From Marinobacter salinus (lineage in GTDB: Bacteria > Pseudomonadota > Gammaproteobacteria > Pseudomonadales > Oleiphilaceae), in contig NZ_CP017715.1 in NCBI RefSeq assembly GCF_001854125.1, positions 806,001 through 870,000 of the forward strand: a stretch of DNA of 64,000 nt, in the 5' to 3' direction. Below are positions 26,218 to 35,967 of this stretch, piece by piece. How positions within the stretch are numbered: position 1 is the first letter of the stretch; every line of letters starts with the position of its first letter. The position numbers and the translations under genes are program-made. Below the pieces are notes generated by a model. It worked only from the letters and a program-made list of their open reading frames with translations, did no database searches and had not been told where the DNA came from.

Positions 26218-27108
26218 TTAATTGGACAGGCTGTAAACGTACGCTGCGAGGATCTGGATCTGATCCTCAGAGAGACGGCCACCCTGTGCCGGCATCTGAT
26301 TTTGCCGGCCATTCATGACGGTTTCCTTGATCCACTCATAGTTGGATCCGTAGAGCCAGGTGTTGTCCGTGAGGTTGGGAGCCCCTACCGCCTGCATGCC
26401 CTTACCATCAGCTCCATGGCAGGCAGCACAAGCCTGTGCGAATACGGCTTTTCCGGCTACGGCGGCTTGAGCATCCTGCTCACGGCCACTGAAACTAAGC
26501 ACGTAGTTCACCACCTGATCAACCTGTTCGTTGGTCATGTTTGGCATCACACCCTTTGCGGGCATGTTCCCCATCCGGCCGTTGTGCAGAGTTTCCAGGA
26601 TTTGGTCTGGAGTCCCACCGTACAGCCAGTCATCGTCGGTCAGGTTGGGGAAACCAACCTGACCGCGTGCTGCAGAGCCGTGACAGACAGCACAGTTATT
26701 GGCAAACAGGCGCTGGCCAATCTTCAGTGCGTCTTCGTTAGTGGCAAGCTCAGTCACTGGAGTCTGGCCATATTGCGCATAGATCTCGCCATATTTGTCT
26801 TCAGCCTCTGCAACTTCCGCTTCCCACTGATTGTATTGTGTCCATCCCAGCAACCCCTTGAAGTTACCAAGACCCGGGTAAAGGGCCAGGTAACCCAGGG
26901 AGAATATGCACGTGGCCATGAACAAGTAGAACCACCACTTGGGCAGTGGGTTGTCATACTCTTCGATGCCGTCGAAGGAATGCCCTGTTGTCCGGTCCGT
27001 TTCTACATCTGTGGTCTGGCTTTTGCGGGTAGCCCACAACAGCCATACACATCCGAAGATGGTACCGAGCACGATCACGCTGATCCAGATGCTCCAGAAG
27101 GTACTCAT
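26218..27108 (-). CDS. ccoP: cbb3 oxidase diheme cytochrome c subunit CcoP
   Basis: A 296-residue subunit with two N-terminal membrane helices (residues about 5-27 and 58-80) and two cytochrome c domains. Heme motifs are CAVCH (139-143) and CAACH (227-231), each followed by a PNLTD...LYG segment with the axial Met in NMPAKG or QMPAQGG. It passes electrons from soluble cytochrome c to CcoO/CcoN. Its ATG overlaps the ccoQ stop by 4 bp. Confidence 0.97.
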   Translation of the reverse strand: MSTFWSIWISVIVLGTIFGCVWLLWATRKSQTTDVETDRTTGHSFDGIEEYDNPLPKWWFYLFMATCIFSLGYLALYPGLGNFKGLLGWTQYNQWEAEVAEAEDKYGEIYAQYGQTPVTELATNEDALKIGQRLFANNCAVCHGSAARGQVGFPNLTDDDWLYGGTPDQILETLHNGRMGNMPAKGVMPNMTNEQVDQVVNYVLSFSGREQDAQAAVAGKAVFAQACAACHGADGKGMQAVGAPNLTDNTWLYGSNYEWIKETVMNGRQNQMPAQGGRLSEDQIQILAAYVYSLSN

Positions 27109-27290
27109 TGTTTCTTCTCCGTTTTTTCCTGTTCCAGAGTACGCTTTTCCACCTCGTCATCGTCGAAGGGCAGGTGCGCTGCTTCGTCGTTTGCCTTCCT
27201 GCGGTGCGCACTGTAGGCCCACCAGACGATTCCGAAAAACACCGCCATAACCAGAAGGGTGTGAATACCGCGTAGCTCGTTCATATCCAT
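27105..27290 (-). CDS. ccoQ: cbb3 oxidase small subunit CcoQ
   Basis: A 61-residue protein with one membrane helix (IHTLLVMAVFFGIVWWAYSA) then a charged tail (EVEKRTLEQEKTEKKQ). This is the size and layout of CcoQ/FixQ, which stabilises the complex. The frame can be extended to a GTG at 27299; the ATG at 27290 is preferred, and the ATG at 27284 is also possible. It lies between ccoO and ccoP with a 4-bp overlap into ccoP. Confidence 0.92.
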   Translation of the reverse strand: MDMNELRGIHTLLVMAVFFGIVWWAYSAHRRKANDEAAHLPFDDDEVEKRTLEQEKTEKKQ

Positions 27291-27295
27291 CGGGA

Positions 27296-27904
27296 TCACC
27301 GTTTGTCTGAAATCACTGTACCCAGATGTTGCAGGTACGCGACCAGAGCCTCGATTTCAAATTTACCTTCCACCTGTGCCGCGGCATTGGCGATCTCTTC
27401 GTCACTGTAGGGCACGCCCAGAGCCTGAAGAGTTTCCATTTTTGCTGCGGTGCCAGTGTGGTCTACGCGGTTTTCAAACAGCCATGGAAAAGCGGGCATG
27501 TTTGATTCAGGTACCACGCTGCGCGGGTTATAAAGGTGCTGCCGCTGCCAGGCATCTGAATAGCGACCGCCAACCCGGGCGAGATCCGGCCCGGTGCGCT
27601 TGGAGCCCCAGAGGAACGGGCGGTCGTAAACGAATTCACCCGCAACGGAATAATGTCCATAACGTTCCGTTTCTGCCCTGAACGGACGAATTTGCTGGGT
27701 GTGGCAAACGTGGCAGCCCTCACGGATATAGATATCCCGACCCTCAAGCTGAACCGCTGTGTAGGGTTTCAGACCTTCCACTGGCTCGTTGGTCTCCTTC
27801 AGGAAGAACAGGGGAACAATCTCAACCAGAAAGCCACCGCTTATGGTCAGGATGATCAAAATGATCATGAGACCGATATTCTTTTCAACAATTTCGTGTT
27901 TCAT
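27296..27904 (-). CDS. ccoO: cbb3 oxidase monoheme cytochrome c subunit CcoO
   Basis: A 202-residue membrane-anchored cytochrome c. The N-terminal helix is at residues about 10-32. The heme motif CHVCH ([13 protein letters not shown]) is near residue 60, and the axial Met is in ESNMPAFPW. The typical segment [16 protein letters not shown] is intact. It directly follows ccoN (15 bp) in the order N-O-Q-P. Confidence 0.97.
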   Translation of the reverse strand: MKHEIVEKNIGLMIILIILTISGGFLVEIVPLFFLKETNEPVEGLKPYTAVQLEGRDIYIREGCHVCHTQQIRPFRAETERYGHYSVAGEFVYDRPFLWGSKRTGPDLARVGGRYSDAWQRQHLYNPRSVVPESNMPAFPWLFENRVDHTGTAAKMETLQALGVPYSDEEIANAAAQVEGKFEIEALVAYLQHLGTVISDKR

Positions 27905-27919
27905 CTGATCTCTCTCCCG

Positions 27920-29350
27920 TTACGCCGCTTGGACCGCTGCGTTGTCCTGTGCAGTTGCCTCTTTCTGGCGAACGGTCATGTACACGTTGTAAGCCATGAT
28001 CAGCATGCCGCCGAGGAAGATGACGCCACCGAGGAATCGGACGAAGTAGCCTGGGTAGGAGGCCTCAAGAGATTCGACGAAGCTGTATGTCAGGGTTCCG
28101 TCCTCGTTGACCGCGCGCCACATCAGGCCCTGCATAATGCCATTGACCCACATCGCGACGATGTACAGTACGGTGCCGACGGTAGCGAGCCAGAAATGCA
28201 CGTTGATCATTGCCGTGCTGTACATAGCCTGCAAGCCCCAGAGCTTGGGTATCAGGTGGTAGATAGCGCCGATACTGATCATGGCAACCCAGCCAAGTGC
28301 CCCGGAATGAACATGACCAATGGTCCAGTCAGTGTTGTGCGAGAGCGCATTGACGGTCTTGATGGCCATCATGGGCCCTTCGAACGTGGACATGCCATAG
28401 AAGGACAAGGACACCACGAGGAAGCGCAGGATCGGGTCGGTGCGCAGTTTGTGCCATGCGCCGGAGAGCGTCATCATCCCGTTGATCATGCCGCCCCACG
28501 ATGGAGCCAGGAGTATAAGTGACATGATCATGCCCGCTGTTTGAGCCCAGTCAGGCAAGGCAGAGTAGTGCAGGTGGTGACCACCGGCCCATACGTAGGT
28601 CGCGATCAGTGCCCAGAAGTGAACGATGGACAGGCGATAGGAGTAAACCGGGCGATTGGCCTGTTTGGGAACGAAATAATACATCATGCCCAGGAAGCCG
28701 GCAGTCAGGAAGAACCCTACTGCATTATGGCCCCACCACCACTGCATCATAGCGTCGGTAACACCCGCGTATGCAGAGTAGGATTTAAATGCGCTGACTG
28801 GCAGTGCAAGGTTGTTGCCGACGTGCAGGAAGGCAACCGTAATGATAAAGGCGCCATAGAACCAGTTGGCAACATATATGTGCGGAGTGCTGCGTTTCAT
28901 GACGGTGCCAAAGAACACCAGCGCGAACGCCACCCACACCACCGTAATAGCGATGTCGATTGGCCATTCGAGCTCGGCATATTCCTTGGATGAGGTAAGG
29001 CCCATCGGCAAGGAGATCGCTGCGGAAACAATGATCGCCTGCCAGCCCCAAAAAGTGAAAGCCGCCAGTCCGTCCGAGATCAGTCGGGCCTGACAGGTGC
29101 GTTGCACCACGTAATACGCCGTAGCGAACAGGGCGCTTCCGCCAAAGCCGAAGATGACGGCGTTGGTATGTAACGGCCGTAATCGACCGAAGTGCGTCCA
29201 GGGCATGTCAAGGTTCATCGCCGGCCAAACAAGCTGGGACGCGATCAACACGCCCATAGCCATGCCTACAATGCCCCAGACCAACGTCATGATGGCAAAT
29301 TGTCTTACCACCTTGTAGTTGTAAGTCAGGTTTGCATTTACTGTGCTCAT
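27920..29350 (-). CDS. ccoN: cbb3-type cytochrome c oxidase catalytic subunit CcoN
   Basis: A 476-residue heme-copper oxidase subunit with about 12 membrane helices that holds heme b and the heme b3-CuB site and reduces oxygen at high affinity. Conserved heme/copper His residues are visible in [39 protein letters not shown] and [13 protein letters not shown]. The length is normal. It is the first gene of the cluster, behind an Anr/FNR-type promoter, so expression should rise at low oxygen. Confidence 0.97.
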   Translation of the reverse strand: MSTVNANLTYNYKVVRQFAIMTLVWGIVGMAMGVLIASQLVWPAMNLDMPWTHFGRLRPLHTNAVIFGFGGSALFATAYYVVQRTCQARLISDGLAAFTFWGWQAIIVSAAISLPMGLTSSKEYAELEWPIDIAITVVWVAFALVFFGTVMKRSTPHIYVANWFYGAFIITVAFLHVGNNLALPVSAFKSYSAYAGVTDAMMQWWWGHNAVGFFLTAGFLGMMYYFVPKQANRPVYSYRLSIVHFWALIATYVWAGGHHLHYSALPDWAQTAGMIMSLILLAPSWGGMINGMMTLSGAWHKLRTDPILRFLVVSLSFYGMSTFEGPMMAIKTVNALSHNTDWTIGHVHSGALGWVAMISIGAIYHLIPKLWGLQAMYSTAMINVHFWLATVGTVLYIVAMWVNGIMQGLMWRAVNEDGTLTYSFVESLEASYPGYFVRFLGGVIFLGGMLIMAYNVYMTVRQKEATAQDNAAVQAA

Positions 29351-29392
29351 AGCCTTACCAATGGGTTTAAAATGGGGAAATATGCGGGCGCA

Positions 29393-29434
29393 AGTATGGA
29401 GAAACGATGAGCTGTTTGCAATGACTCAGGTCAA
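29393..29434 (-). promoter_or_regulatory. Anr/FNR-type class II promoter of ccoNOQP
   Basis: On the minus strand, 29434-29421 reads TTGACCTGAGTCAT, matching the TTGA-N6-TCAA core at 7 of 8 positions. A -10-like CATACT lies at 29398-29393. If the box is centred at -41.5 (29427.5), transcription starts near 29386 and the -12 to -7 positions fall exactly on CATACT. The ccoN ATG is 36 bp further. The site and spacing are visible; regulation by an Anr homologue is inferred. Confidence 0.65.
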
Positions 29435-29570
29435 CTCCCGAGGCCTGTCAAATGCGCCGAAATCAGCAACATGGCATCCCTGATGGCGAAAGATTCGCCT
29501 GTTTTTCGCGTAGGGATATGCGGTTGCCTGACATCTAATGATAGTCCCTTAAAAACCAGAGGTGAATGCA

Positions 29571-30218
29571 GTGGAATTGATTAAGACCAAAGGATATGGA
29601 GAAGGGGCAGAAGTTGTAATGGTTTTAGCTCATGGGGCGGGTGCTCCGGCGGATTCTCCGTTTATGCAGGAGCTGGCTGATGCGCTGGACCTGAGTGGGA
29701 TTCCGAATGTCCGTTTTGAGTTCCCCTACATGCAGAAAAGAAGAAAGGATGGCAAGAAGCGGCCGCCGGACCGTCAACCAATATTGTTGGATTGCTTCAG
29801 AGACATTGTCAGTCAGGTTCGGCAAGAGGTTGGAGCTGATTGTTTGCTGACAGTGGGTGGTAAGTCCATGGGGGGCAGGATGGCGAGTATTCTTGCTACC
29901 GAAGCCACGGATATCGATGGCGTCGCCTGTTTTGGTTATCCATTCCATCCGCCTGGAAAGTCCGACCGGTGGCGTACCGGGCATTTCAGCCAGATTGGCT
30001 GCCCTATGTTAGTGGTTCAGGGCACCCGGGATCCGTTCGGGAAGCGGGAAGAATTAGCAGGCAGAGGGCCGGAGCTGCAAGGGATAACAGTCCACTGGCT
30101 AGAGGGGGGCAACCATGATTTTCAACCCCTGGCCCGCCAGAGCAGTAGCCAAAAGAACCTGATCCTTGATGCCGCGCGCGAAACCCGGTGTTTTTTTGAT
30201 CAGTGTCTCCGTCGCTGA
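29571..30218 (+). CDS. Alpha/beta hydrolase of the KANSL3/Tex30-like family
   Basis: A 215-residue hydrolase. The oxyanion/first strand region is VLAHGAGAPADSPFMQ, the nucleophile elbow is GGKSMGGRMAS, and the later GTRDPFG and GGNHDF supply the Asp and His of the triad. The substrate is unknown. The frame can begin at a GTG at 29562, but AGAGG overlaps that codon and lies 8 nt before a second GTG at 29571, which I prefer. It runs tail-to-tail with the next gene (3 bp apart). Confidence 0.85.
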   Translation: MELIKTKGYGEGAEVVMVLAHGAGAPADSPFMQELADALDLSGIPNVRFEFPYMQKRRKDGKKRPPDRQPILLDCFRDIVSQVRQEVGADCLLTVGGKSMGGRMASILATEATDIDGVACFGYPFHPPGKSDRWRTGHFSQIGCPMLVVQGTRDPFGKREELAGRGPELQGITVHWLEGGNHDFQPLARQSSSQKNLILDAARETRCFFDQCLRR

Positions 30219-30220
30219 GT

Positions 30221-32062
30221 TTACTCTGTCGGTAGGGTGTCCGACGCAACGACCTTGTTACGGCCTGTGGCTTTGGCTTGATACAGCGCCTCGTCGGCTC
30301 GTTCGAACAAGCCGCTCTGCGTTTCTCCGTGTGTGAGAGTGGCAATGCCCGCGCTCAATGTAAGGATGGCCTTTGCCCCGTCCGGACCGGTTAACGAGCT
30401 TGTGGCAGAGTCGTGAAGAATTGCCCGGCAAACCTTACGTGCGCCTTCTGTGTCTGTCCCGGGCAGCAGCAGGGCGAACTCTTCTCCTCCAAAACGGATG
30501 GCAATGTCCCGAGGTCGCTTCACATGGCGCGTCAGGATGTCGGCGATGAATTGCAGGCAGGTGTCACCAAAGCCGTGGCCCCAAGTGTCATTTATGACCT
30601 TGAAGTGGTCGGCATCGACCAGTGCCAGAGTGAAGGGCTGACCGGTTCGGCGGGATTCAGCGCACAGTTCCGGCAGAATATTATCCAGGTGCCTGCGATT
30701 ATAAAGACCGGTCAAGGCGTCGTTGAGGCTGAGGGTGGCCAGCTGGCGGTTGGCTTTCTCGAGTTCCCGCATCGTGTTCCTGAGCTGCGACGTGCGCTCG
30801 TGAACCTTGAGTTCCAGATCGAACCGGGCATTGTGTTCGACGGCTAGCAATTTTTCGTTCAGCAGGCGCCAGCGCTGAACCATGGCATAGTTCAGAAGTA
30901 TAACCTGTCCGCCTACTACAAGCTGCATCAGGGCTTCCCGGGCAAGAAAATCTGCCAGGTAGCCGAAGGCAGCCAGGGCATAGACAAGTCCACCGACCAG
31001 CATGACCAGCCACGCAAGCACATACCACATGGCCGGCTGGTATCCCTGGCGCCAGCGGATGATTGCGACTATAAAAAGGCTGGAAATAACGGTGAGCGCC
31101 AAGACCGTATTTAAGAGGATGGTTTTGTTGTAAGGGAGCACCAGAGTGAGTGCCAGAAAACCAACGCAAAGCCACGCCAGAGCCTTGAGTGTAGTTTCAG
31201 CAATCGTGTTTTTTTCGACTTCAAGGAAGGAGTGGCCGAAAAGGGTCATGGAAAGAGCGCACAAAGCGAGTGCCAGCGGGATGGAAGTATTGGCAAAACC
31301 GGCACTGTCCGGCCAGAAGTATTGATTGGCGAACCCTCCCATGGAGAATAGGAAAAGGCCCAGCGCTGCCATATAAAATGCGTTGTAAAAGTATTGAACT
31401 GTCCCTGAGCTGAAGAACAGCAAAAGGTTGAAAACCGCAAATACGAGCAGAGCTCCGTAAAAAAGCCCATGAGTCAAGGTCAGGTGATTGCTCTGGGCAA
31501 TCACCTGTTCAGGGGATTCGAGGCTTAAAGGTACGTTGAGGGCCCCGCTGCTCCGGACGCGCAGGGTAATTCCCCGGGTTTCACCCGAGTCAAGCGTGAC
31601 GGGAAGGAGGAAATACCGGTAATCTATCCCCCTGGAATTGAAAGGGTATTGGTCCCCTGTTCTGAGGTGGTCATACCTGCCATTGCCGGTTTGCCAGAAT
31701 GTGACCTCATCAAGCAGCGGATAATTGAGCTTCAGGTACCAGAGTTTCTGGGCGGGCCCCGTGTTTCTTACCTTCAGGTGGATCCAGTATACCGAGTCGG
31801 TATGGCTGAAGACGAGATCATGGCCCATGGCCGGGGTCCAATCCAGGCTTTCTGGCAGTTGCTTCGGTACTGTCGCCTCGTGAGCCGGATCCCCGGGGTC
31901 GGCGCTGTAAAAACAGATGTAACTCATGAGTGATTGGCGTGCATGGCTATCTGTTGCGTCCAGAATCGGACAATTCGGGCCCGACGCGGGAGAATCCGGC
32001 AGGGCGACAGCCGGTGCCAGGTGCAAGATCATGAAGGCCAACAGGCGCACGCACAGCGACAT
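30221..32062 (-). CDS. Membrane diguanylate cyclase, 7TMR-DISM sensor with GGDEF domain
   Basis: A 613-residue protein with a signal-like N-terminus, an extracellular 7TMR-DISM-type beta domain (residues about 45-180), seven membrane helices (about 190-400), a short coiled coil and a GGDEF domain (about 440-610). The catalytic motif is GGEEF, so it should make c-di-GMP. An RxxD inhibitory site (RPRD) stands five residues before it. The periplasmic domain probably binds a small carbohydrate or similar ligand. It is divergent from rlmM. Confidence 0.92.
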   Translation of the reverse strand: MSLCVRLLAFMILHLAPAVALPDSPASGPNCPILDATDSHARQSLMSYICFYSADPGDPAHEATVPKQLPESLDWTPAMGHDLVFSHTDSVYWIHLKVRNTGPAQKLWYLKLNYPLLDEVTFWQTGNGRYDHLRTGDQYPFNSRGIDYRYFLLPVTLDSGETRGITLRVRSSGALNVPLSLESPEQVIAQSNHLTLTHGLFYGALLVFAVFNLLLFFSSGTVQYFYNAFYMAALGLFLFSMGGFANQYFWPDSAGFANTSIPLALALCALSMTLFGHSFLEVEKNTIAETTLKALAWLCVGFLALTLVLPYNKTILLNTVLALTVISSLFIVAIIRWRQGYQPAMWYVLAWLVMLVGGLVYALAAFGYLADFLAREALMQLVVGGQVILLNYAMVQRWRLLNEKLLAVEHNARFDLELKVHERTSQLRNTMRELEKANRQLATLSLNDALTGLYNRRHLDNILPELCAESRRTGQPFTLALVDADHFKVINDTWGHGFGDTCLQFIADILTRHVKRPRDIAIRFGGEEFALLLPGTDTEGARKVCRAILHDSATSSLTGPDGAKAILTLSAGIATLTHGETQSGLFERADEALYQAKATGRNKVVASDTLPTE

Positions 32063-32094
32063 GTAAGGGTTCCCGCAAACAACAGAAAAGGAAG

Positions 32095-32111
32095 TGTAGC
32101 TAAACTACACA
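32095..32111. promoter_or_regulatory. Palindrome in the diguanylate cyclase-rlmM divergent region
   Basis: The inverted repeat GTGTAG-CTAAA-CTACAC (6-bp arms, 5-bp spacer) lies in the 116 bp between the two divergent starts. The form suits a dimeric regulator operator. No cognate regulator can be named. Confidence 0.35.
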
Positions 32112-32178
32112 AGCCTCACTGTTAAACAGATTCAAATTTAAAGGGTTGCCCTTGCTTCCCTCTCATTACAGGTTTTGC

Positions 32179-33255
32179 ATGGAACAGATTCTTGCGTTTT
32201 GCCGGCCCGGTTTTGAGGCCGAGGCCGGCCGTGAACTTACCGACAAGGGTGCTCAATGCGGCCTTTTTGGTTATTTTGAGCCGGAAAAGGGGCAGGGATT
32301 CGTTCGGTACTCCTTAAGTGGGGCAGAAACGGCAGAAACGCTGCTGGCTCGGGTAGCCCTCGAGGATTTGGTTTTTATCCGGGACTGGTTTGTCGTTCTT
32401 GGGCATTGTTCCCTGCCTGGGCAGGACCGGGTCGGTGCCGTGATTACCGGCCTTGGTAACCTCGACCGGGGGTACCCGGGGTGCGCACGACTGGAAATCC
32501 GCTTGTCGGAGAACAACAGTGATCGTGATCTTGGAAATTTTGCCCGTAAGTGGGTGTCGCCTCTGTCCCGGGGACTCAGGGGGGCTGGGTTTCTGAAGGC
32601 GGATCAGAATGCACCGGCACCCGCCAGGCTTGAGATTCTTTTGTTGGATTTCCAGCAGGCGGTTATGGGCTATAGCCTTGAAGGCAACCGGTCACGATAT
32701 GTCGGTGGTATTCCCAGGTTGCGCCTGCCAGCTTCCGCGCCCAGCCGGTCGGCACTCAAGCTGGAGGAAGCCTGGAAGGTTTTTTTACCACCGGACCAGG
32801 AGCTGGATTACCTGGGTGGTGGCAAACAGGCAGCCGATCTGGGTGCGGCCCCGGGAGGCTGGACTTGGCAGTTGGTGCGTCAGGGGATGTTTGTAACCGC
32901 GGTTGACAACGGACCGATGAATGCGGAGCTGATGGCGTCGGGGCAAGTTGTCCACGTTGAGGGGGACGGTTACAGTTGGCGCCCGAAACGGGGCATTGAC
33001 TGGATGGTGTGCGATATCGTGGATCAGCCCCGAAAAACCGCCAGGCTCGCAGTGGACTGGATTGCCGGCGGCTTCGCCCGGTATACGGTGTTTAACCTCA
33101 AGCTGCCGATGAAGAAACGGTATGACGAGTGGCTGATTTGCCGTGATATTATTGTCACCGGGCTGGCAGAGGCGGGCATTGGTTACAGGCTCAGGGCTCG
33201 CCACCTCTACCATGACCGGGAGGAGATTACGTGCTTTATCGAGCGTACGGGTTAG
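32179..33255 (+). CDS. rlmM: 23S rRNA 2'-O-ribose C2498 methyltransferase RlmM
   Basis: A 358-residue methyltransferase of the RlmM family. An N-terminal THUMP-like region is followed by a Rossmann SAM-binding domain with ADLGAAPGGWTWQLV (about residues 215-229) and catalytic-lysine context VFNLKLPMKKRYDEW. The ATG at 32179 gives the family start (MEQILAFCRPG); the longer frame begins with a TTG at 32146. It modifies 23S rRNA during assembly. Confidence 0.96.
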   Translation: MEQILAFCRPGFEAEAGRELTDKGAQCGLFGYFEPEKGQGFVRYSLSGAETAETLLARVALEDLVFIRDWFVVLGHCSLPGQDRVGAVITGLGNLDRGYPGCARLEIRLSENNSDRDLGNFARKWVSPLSRGLRGAGFLKADQNAPAPARLEILLLDFQQAVMGYSLEGNRSRYVGGIPRLRLPASAPSRSALKLEEAWKVFLPPDQELDYLGGGKQAADLGAAPGGWTWQLVRQGMFVTAVDNGPMNAELMASGQVVHVEGDGYSWRPKRGIDWMVCDIVDQPRKTARLAVDWIAGGFARYTVFNLKLPMKKRYDEWLICRDIIVTGLAEAGIGYRLRARHLYHDREEITCFIERTG

Positions 33256-33264
33256 AAGCCGTGG

Positions 33265-33555
33265 CTAGACAGAGCTCTGTTGCAGAACGGTAATTGTCTC
33301 ATTGCGGTCCATCATGGGAACAAGTTCGGCCATGAGTTCACGGCGCTCTTCTGAGTGGTACCAGCGGTCCCAGTCCGCTTCCGAGCGCCAGTTGGCCAGT
33401 GTTATTCTGTGATTAAGGTCATGGCTGTCAGCCAGCGTCTCCCCGGAAATAAAGCCAGGTGCGCTGACGGCCTGTTGCAGAACCCTTCGGGCCCGCTCCT
33501 CATAGGCGTATTCCAGTGTTTCTGCGATATGGCGTTCAATAAGGACCCGGATCAT
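33265..33555 (-). CDS. ABM-domain (antibiotic biosynthesis monooxygenase-like) small protein
   Basis: A 96-residue ferredoxin-like fold protein matching the dimeric ABM pattern: VLIERHIAETLEYAYEERARR, SAPGFISGETLADS, then ANWRSEADWDRWYHSEER. Many such proteins are small oxidases or heme-degrading-like enzymes, or of unknown role. GGAGGTG precedes the ATG at 33555. It is convergent with rlmM and divergent from the TusA-like gene. Confidence 0.84.
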   Translation of the reverse strand: MIRVLIERHIAETLEYAYEERARRVLQQAVSAPGFISGETLADSHDLNHRITLANWRSEADWDRWYHSEERRELMAELVPMMDRNETITVLQQSSV

Positions 33556-33638
33556 GGCCCACCTCCGTTTGGTTTAACTGTTATAAACAATAATTTAGCA
33601 CGTATCCCTGAAAAAACAGGTCAGAGAAAAGGAGAAAT

Positions 33639-33884
33639 GTGTTGGCGGCACTAGAATATGACGCGGAACTTGATGCTCGTGGTTTGTTTTGCCCGGAGCC
33701 CGTGATGATGTTGCACAACCGTATCCTTGACGTCGCTCCCGGGCGCAGCCTGAGAGTTATAGCCACCGACCCGTCAACAACTCGGGATATACCGCGCTTT
33801 TGTCAGTTTCTGGGACATGAACTGATCAGTGAGCAGGAGCAGGGTGGTGAGTTTGTCTTCCTCATCCGTCGTGGCAGGGAATAA
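33639..33884 (+). CDS. TusA-family sulfurtransferase
   Basis: An 81-residue protein with the CPxP active-site motif ([15 protein letters not shown]), where Cys is the persulfide carrier. The fold pattern ([32 protein letters not shown]) is that of TusA/YeeD proteins, which carry sulfur for tRNA thiolation and cofactors. It starts at a GTG with AAAGGAG upstream. It may feed MnmA in this window, but it is not linked to mnmA physically. Confidence 0.9.
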   Translation: MLAALEYDAELDARGLFCPEPVMMLHNRILDVAPGRSLRVIATDPSTTRDIPRFCQFLGHELISEQEQGGEFVFLIRRGRE

Positions 33885-33890
33885 TCCCCG

Positions 33891-35807
33891 TCACGCGCCG
33901 ATACCCAGCCGCCTCAGGTGGTCGAGGAACTCCTCGGTATTCATCTCGCCGAGAATCCGTTGTGTTGCCAGTTCCTGGCCATTCTTCCGGTAGAAGAGAA
34001 TTGCCGGAGGTCCAAAAAGCCCCAGCTCATCCAGAAACGCCTGTTGGGCTACTGTATTCTCTGTTATGTCAATTTGAACCAGTGTATAGGGTGCAAGTGC
34101 CTGAATAACCGAAGGGTCACTGAACACGTTTCGCTCCATGACTTTGCACGAGATGCACCAGTCTGCGTAGAAATCCAGTACCACTGGGCGGTTCTCATTG
34201 CTGGCCTGCGCTAACAGTGAGCGTACCTCTTCGGTGGCTTCCACTCGCTGGAACTCCGCATGTCCGGCCGCTGCCAGAGGAGCTGATCTTGCCGATGCTG
34301 CAGTAAAAGGGGCGAGAGGTTTCAGTGGATCATTGGCGCCACCAACGGCGCCCGCAAGCAGGGCCAGGCCATAGGCAAACATGACCAGACCCAGGCCTTT
34401 ACGGGTTCTCTCCCAGCCCGCTTTTGCGGCGTCAAATGCTCCGAGTTGTACCCCGGTGACTGCAATAAGGAATCCCCAAAGCGTCAAAGCCAGCCATGCC
34501 GGTACCAGACGCTCGATCAGCCAGATAGCAACTGCCAGGAGCATGACTCCGTAGAAATGCTTGACCGCAGTCATCCAGTGGCCGGTGGTTGGCAATAACC
34601 TTCGGCCACCGACAGCAACCAGGATCAGCGGGACACCCATCCCGAGACCCAGGGCAAACAAAGCGATTCCTCCGATCACAGCATCCTGGGTGGTGGAGAT
34701 GTAGAGCAGGCTCCCGGCCAGTGGTGCGGATACGCAGGGAGATACAATCAATGCCGACAGCGCCCCGATCCCGAAGATGCTCGCGACACGGGTGCCGGTA
34801 AGGCGATGACTGGCGTCGTTCAAGGGTTCGCGGATAAATCGTGGCAACTGTATTTCAAACAGGTCGAACATGGACAGGGCGAACGCGACGAACAGTGCCG
34901 CAAAAACACCAAGAACCACAGGCGACTGAAGCTGCGCCTGGAGGTTAAAGCTGGCTCCCAGCAAGCCGGTAACGACACCTGCTGCGGCATACGTCAGGGC
35001 CATGCCCAGCACGTAGCTCCCCGAAAGCATCAGGGCGTGACTCGTACTACGGGTGTTATGGCCGGAGACCAGTGACGAGATGATAGGCACCATCGGGAGG
35101 ACGCAGGGCGTAAAGGTCAGCCCCAGCCCCAACAGGAAAAATACGCCAGCGATCACTGCGGTCGACTGTCGTGAAAGAAAGCCTGCGAGCCCGGTAGCGG
35201 AGGAGGTGTCGGAAAGACTCGCTTGAAGGTCGCCATTCTCTGTGACCTGATTGGGTTTGACGGCGGGACCGGTTGAGGCGGCATCGGCGCCAGCGCCCGT
35301 TCCGCTGCCCGGGTAATACAGGACATCACGGGTCTGGGGGGGATAACACAGGCCTGCCTTGGCGCAGCCTTGATACGTAACTTTCAGTTGAGCTTCGGTA
35401 ACCCCTTCAGGTAAGGATACCGGTACCCGGGCATCCACCGGATCGTAGAAGACGGTAACTTCACCAAAATATTCATCCTGGATATTCTCGCCTTGCAGCG
35501 AAAACTGTGGTTCTCCGCTTACAGTGCTCTCCGTGACAGGCGTAATTTCCACCCGCCCCTGATAAAGATAATGGCCGGGTGTAATATCCCATGAAAGAAT
35601 GACCGCGCCATTGTCTGTTGTGTAGCTGAAGGGCAGGGCCTCATCCACAGGCAGGAAACCATTGCTGCTGCTCCCGAACAGGGAGCCGCCGCCATTTCCC
35701 AGAGCCATGGCGTTACCGGTGGACAGTAACATGAGCATCAGGGTTAGCCACCGAGGGAATAATCGGGCCTTCCGGTAGAAGTCGGGGACTGCAGCGAGAG
35801 CTGTCAT
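33891..35807 (-). CDS. dsbD: Thiol:disulfide interchange protein DsbD
   Basis: A 638-residue electron carrier that brings reducing power from cytosolic thioredoxin to periplasmic Dsb and cytochrome assembly proteins. All three Cys pairs are present: N-terminal Cys148/Cys154 (YQGCAKAGLCYPP), membrane Cys235 and Cys358 (TPCVLPM and SPCVSAPL), and C-terminal thioredoxin pair Cys551/Cys554 (ADWCISCK). The open frame runs to 35957, but the ATG at 35807 starts a normal signal peptide (LTLMLMLLSTGNAMA). It is important for c-type cytochromes such as CcoO/P. Confidence 0.95.
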   Translation of the reverse strand: MTALAAVPDFYRKARLFPRWLTLMLMLLSTGNAMALGNGGGSLFGSSSNGFLPVDEALPFSYTTDNGAVILSWDITPGHYLYQGRVEITPVTESTVSGEPQFSLQGENIQDEYFGEVTVFYDPVDARVPVSLPEGVTEAQLKVTYQGCAKAGLCYPPQTRDVLYYPGSGTGAGADAASTGPAVKPNQVTENGDLQASLSDTSSATGLAGFLSRQSTAVIAGVFFLLGLGLTFTPCVLPMVPIISSLVSGHNTRSTSHALMLSGSYVLGMALTYAAAGVVTGLLGASFNLQAQLQSPVVLGVFAALFVAFALSMFDLFEIQLPRFIREPLNDASHRLTGTRVASIFGIGALSALIVSPCVSAPLAGSLLYISTTQDAVIGGIALFALGLGMGVPLILVAVGGRRLLPTTGHWMTAVKHFYGVMLLAVAIWLIERLVPAWLALTLWGFLIAVTGVQLGAFDAAKAGWERTRKGLGLVMFAYGLALLAGAVGGANDPLKPLAPFTAASARSAPLAAAGHAEFQRVEATEEVRSLLAQASNENRPVVLDFYADWCISCKVMERNVFSDPSVIQALAPYTLVQIDITENTVAQQAFLDELGLFGPPAILFYRKNGQELATQRILGEMNTEEFLDHLRRLGIGA

Positions 35808-35967
35808 AGGTAGTGCGTATTCCTGTCTGCTGAACGGTTCGATATGGGCTGTCTGTGCCGGCCGGCGAGCGAGCCTTGCCACGTCATATACCGCCTCAAT
35901 GGACAAAGCCGGTACACCAAAGTTCCCTCTGGTATTAAAAGCGGTAAAGTCGCACAATAGCCACCCA

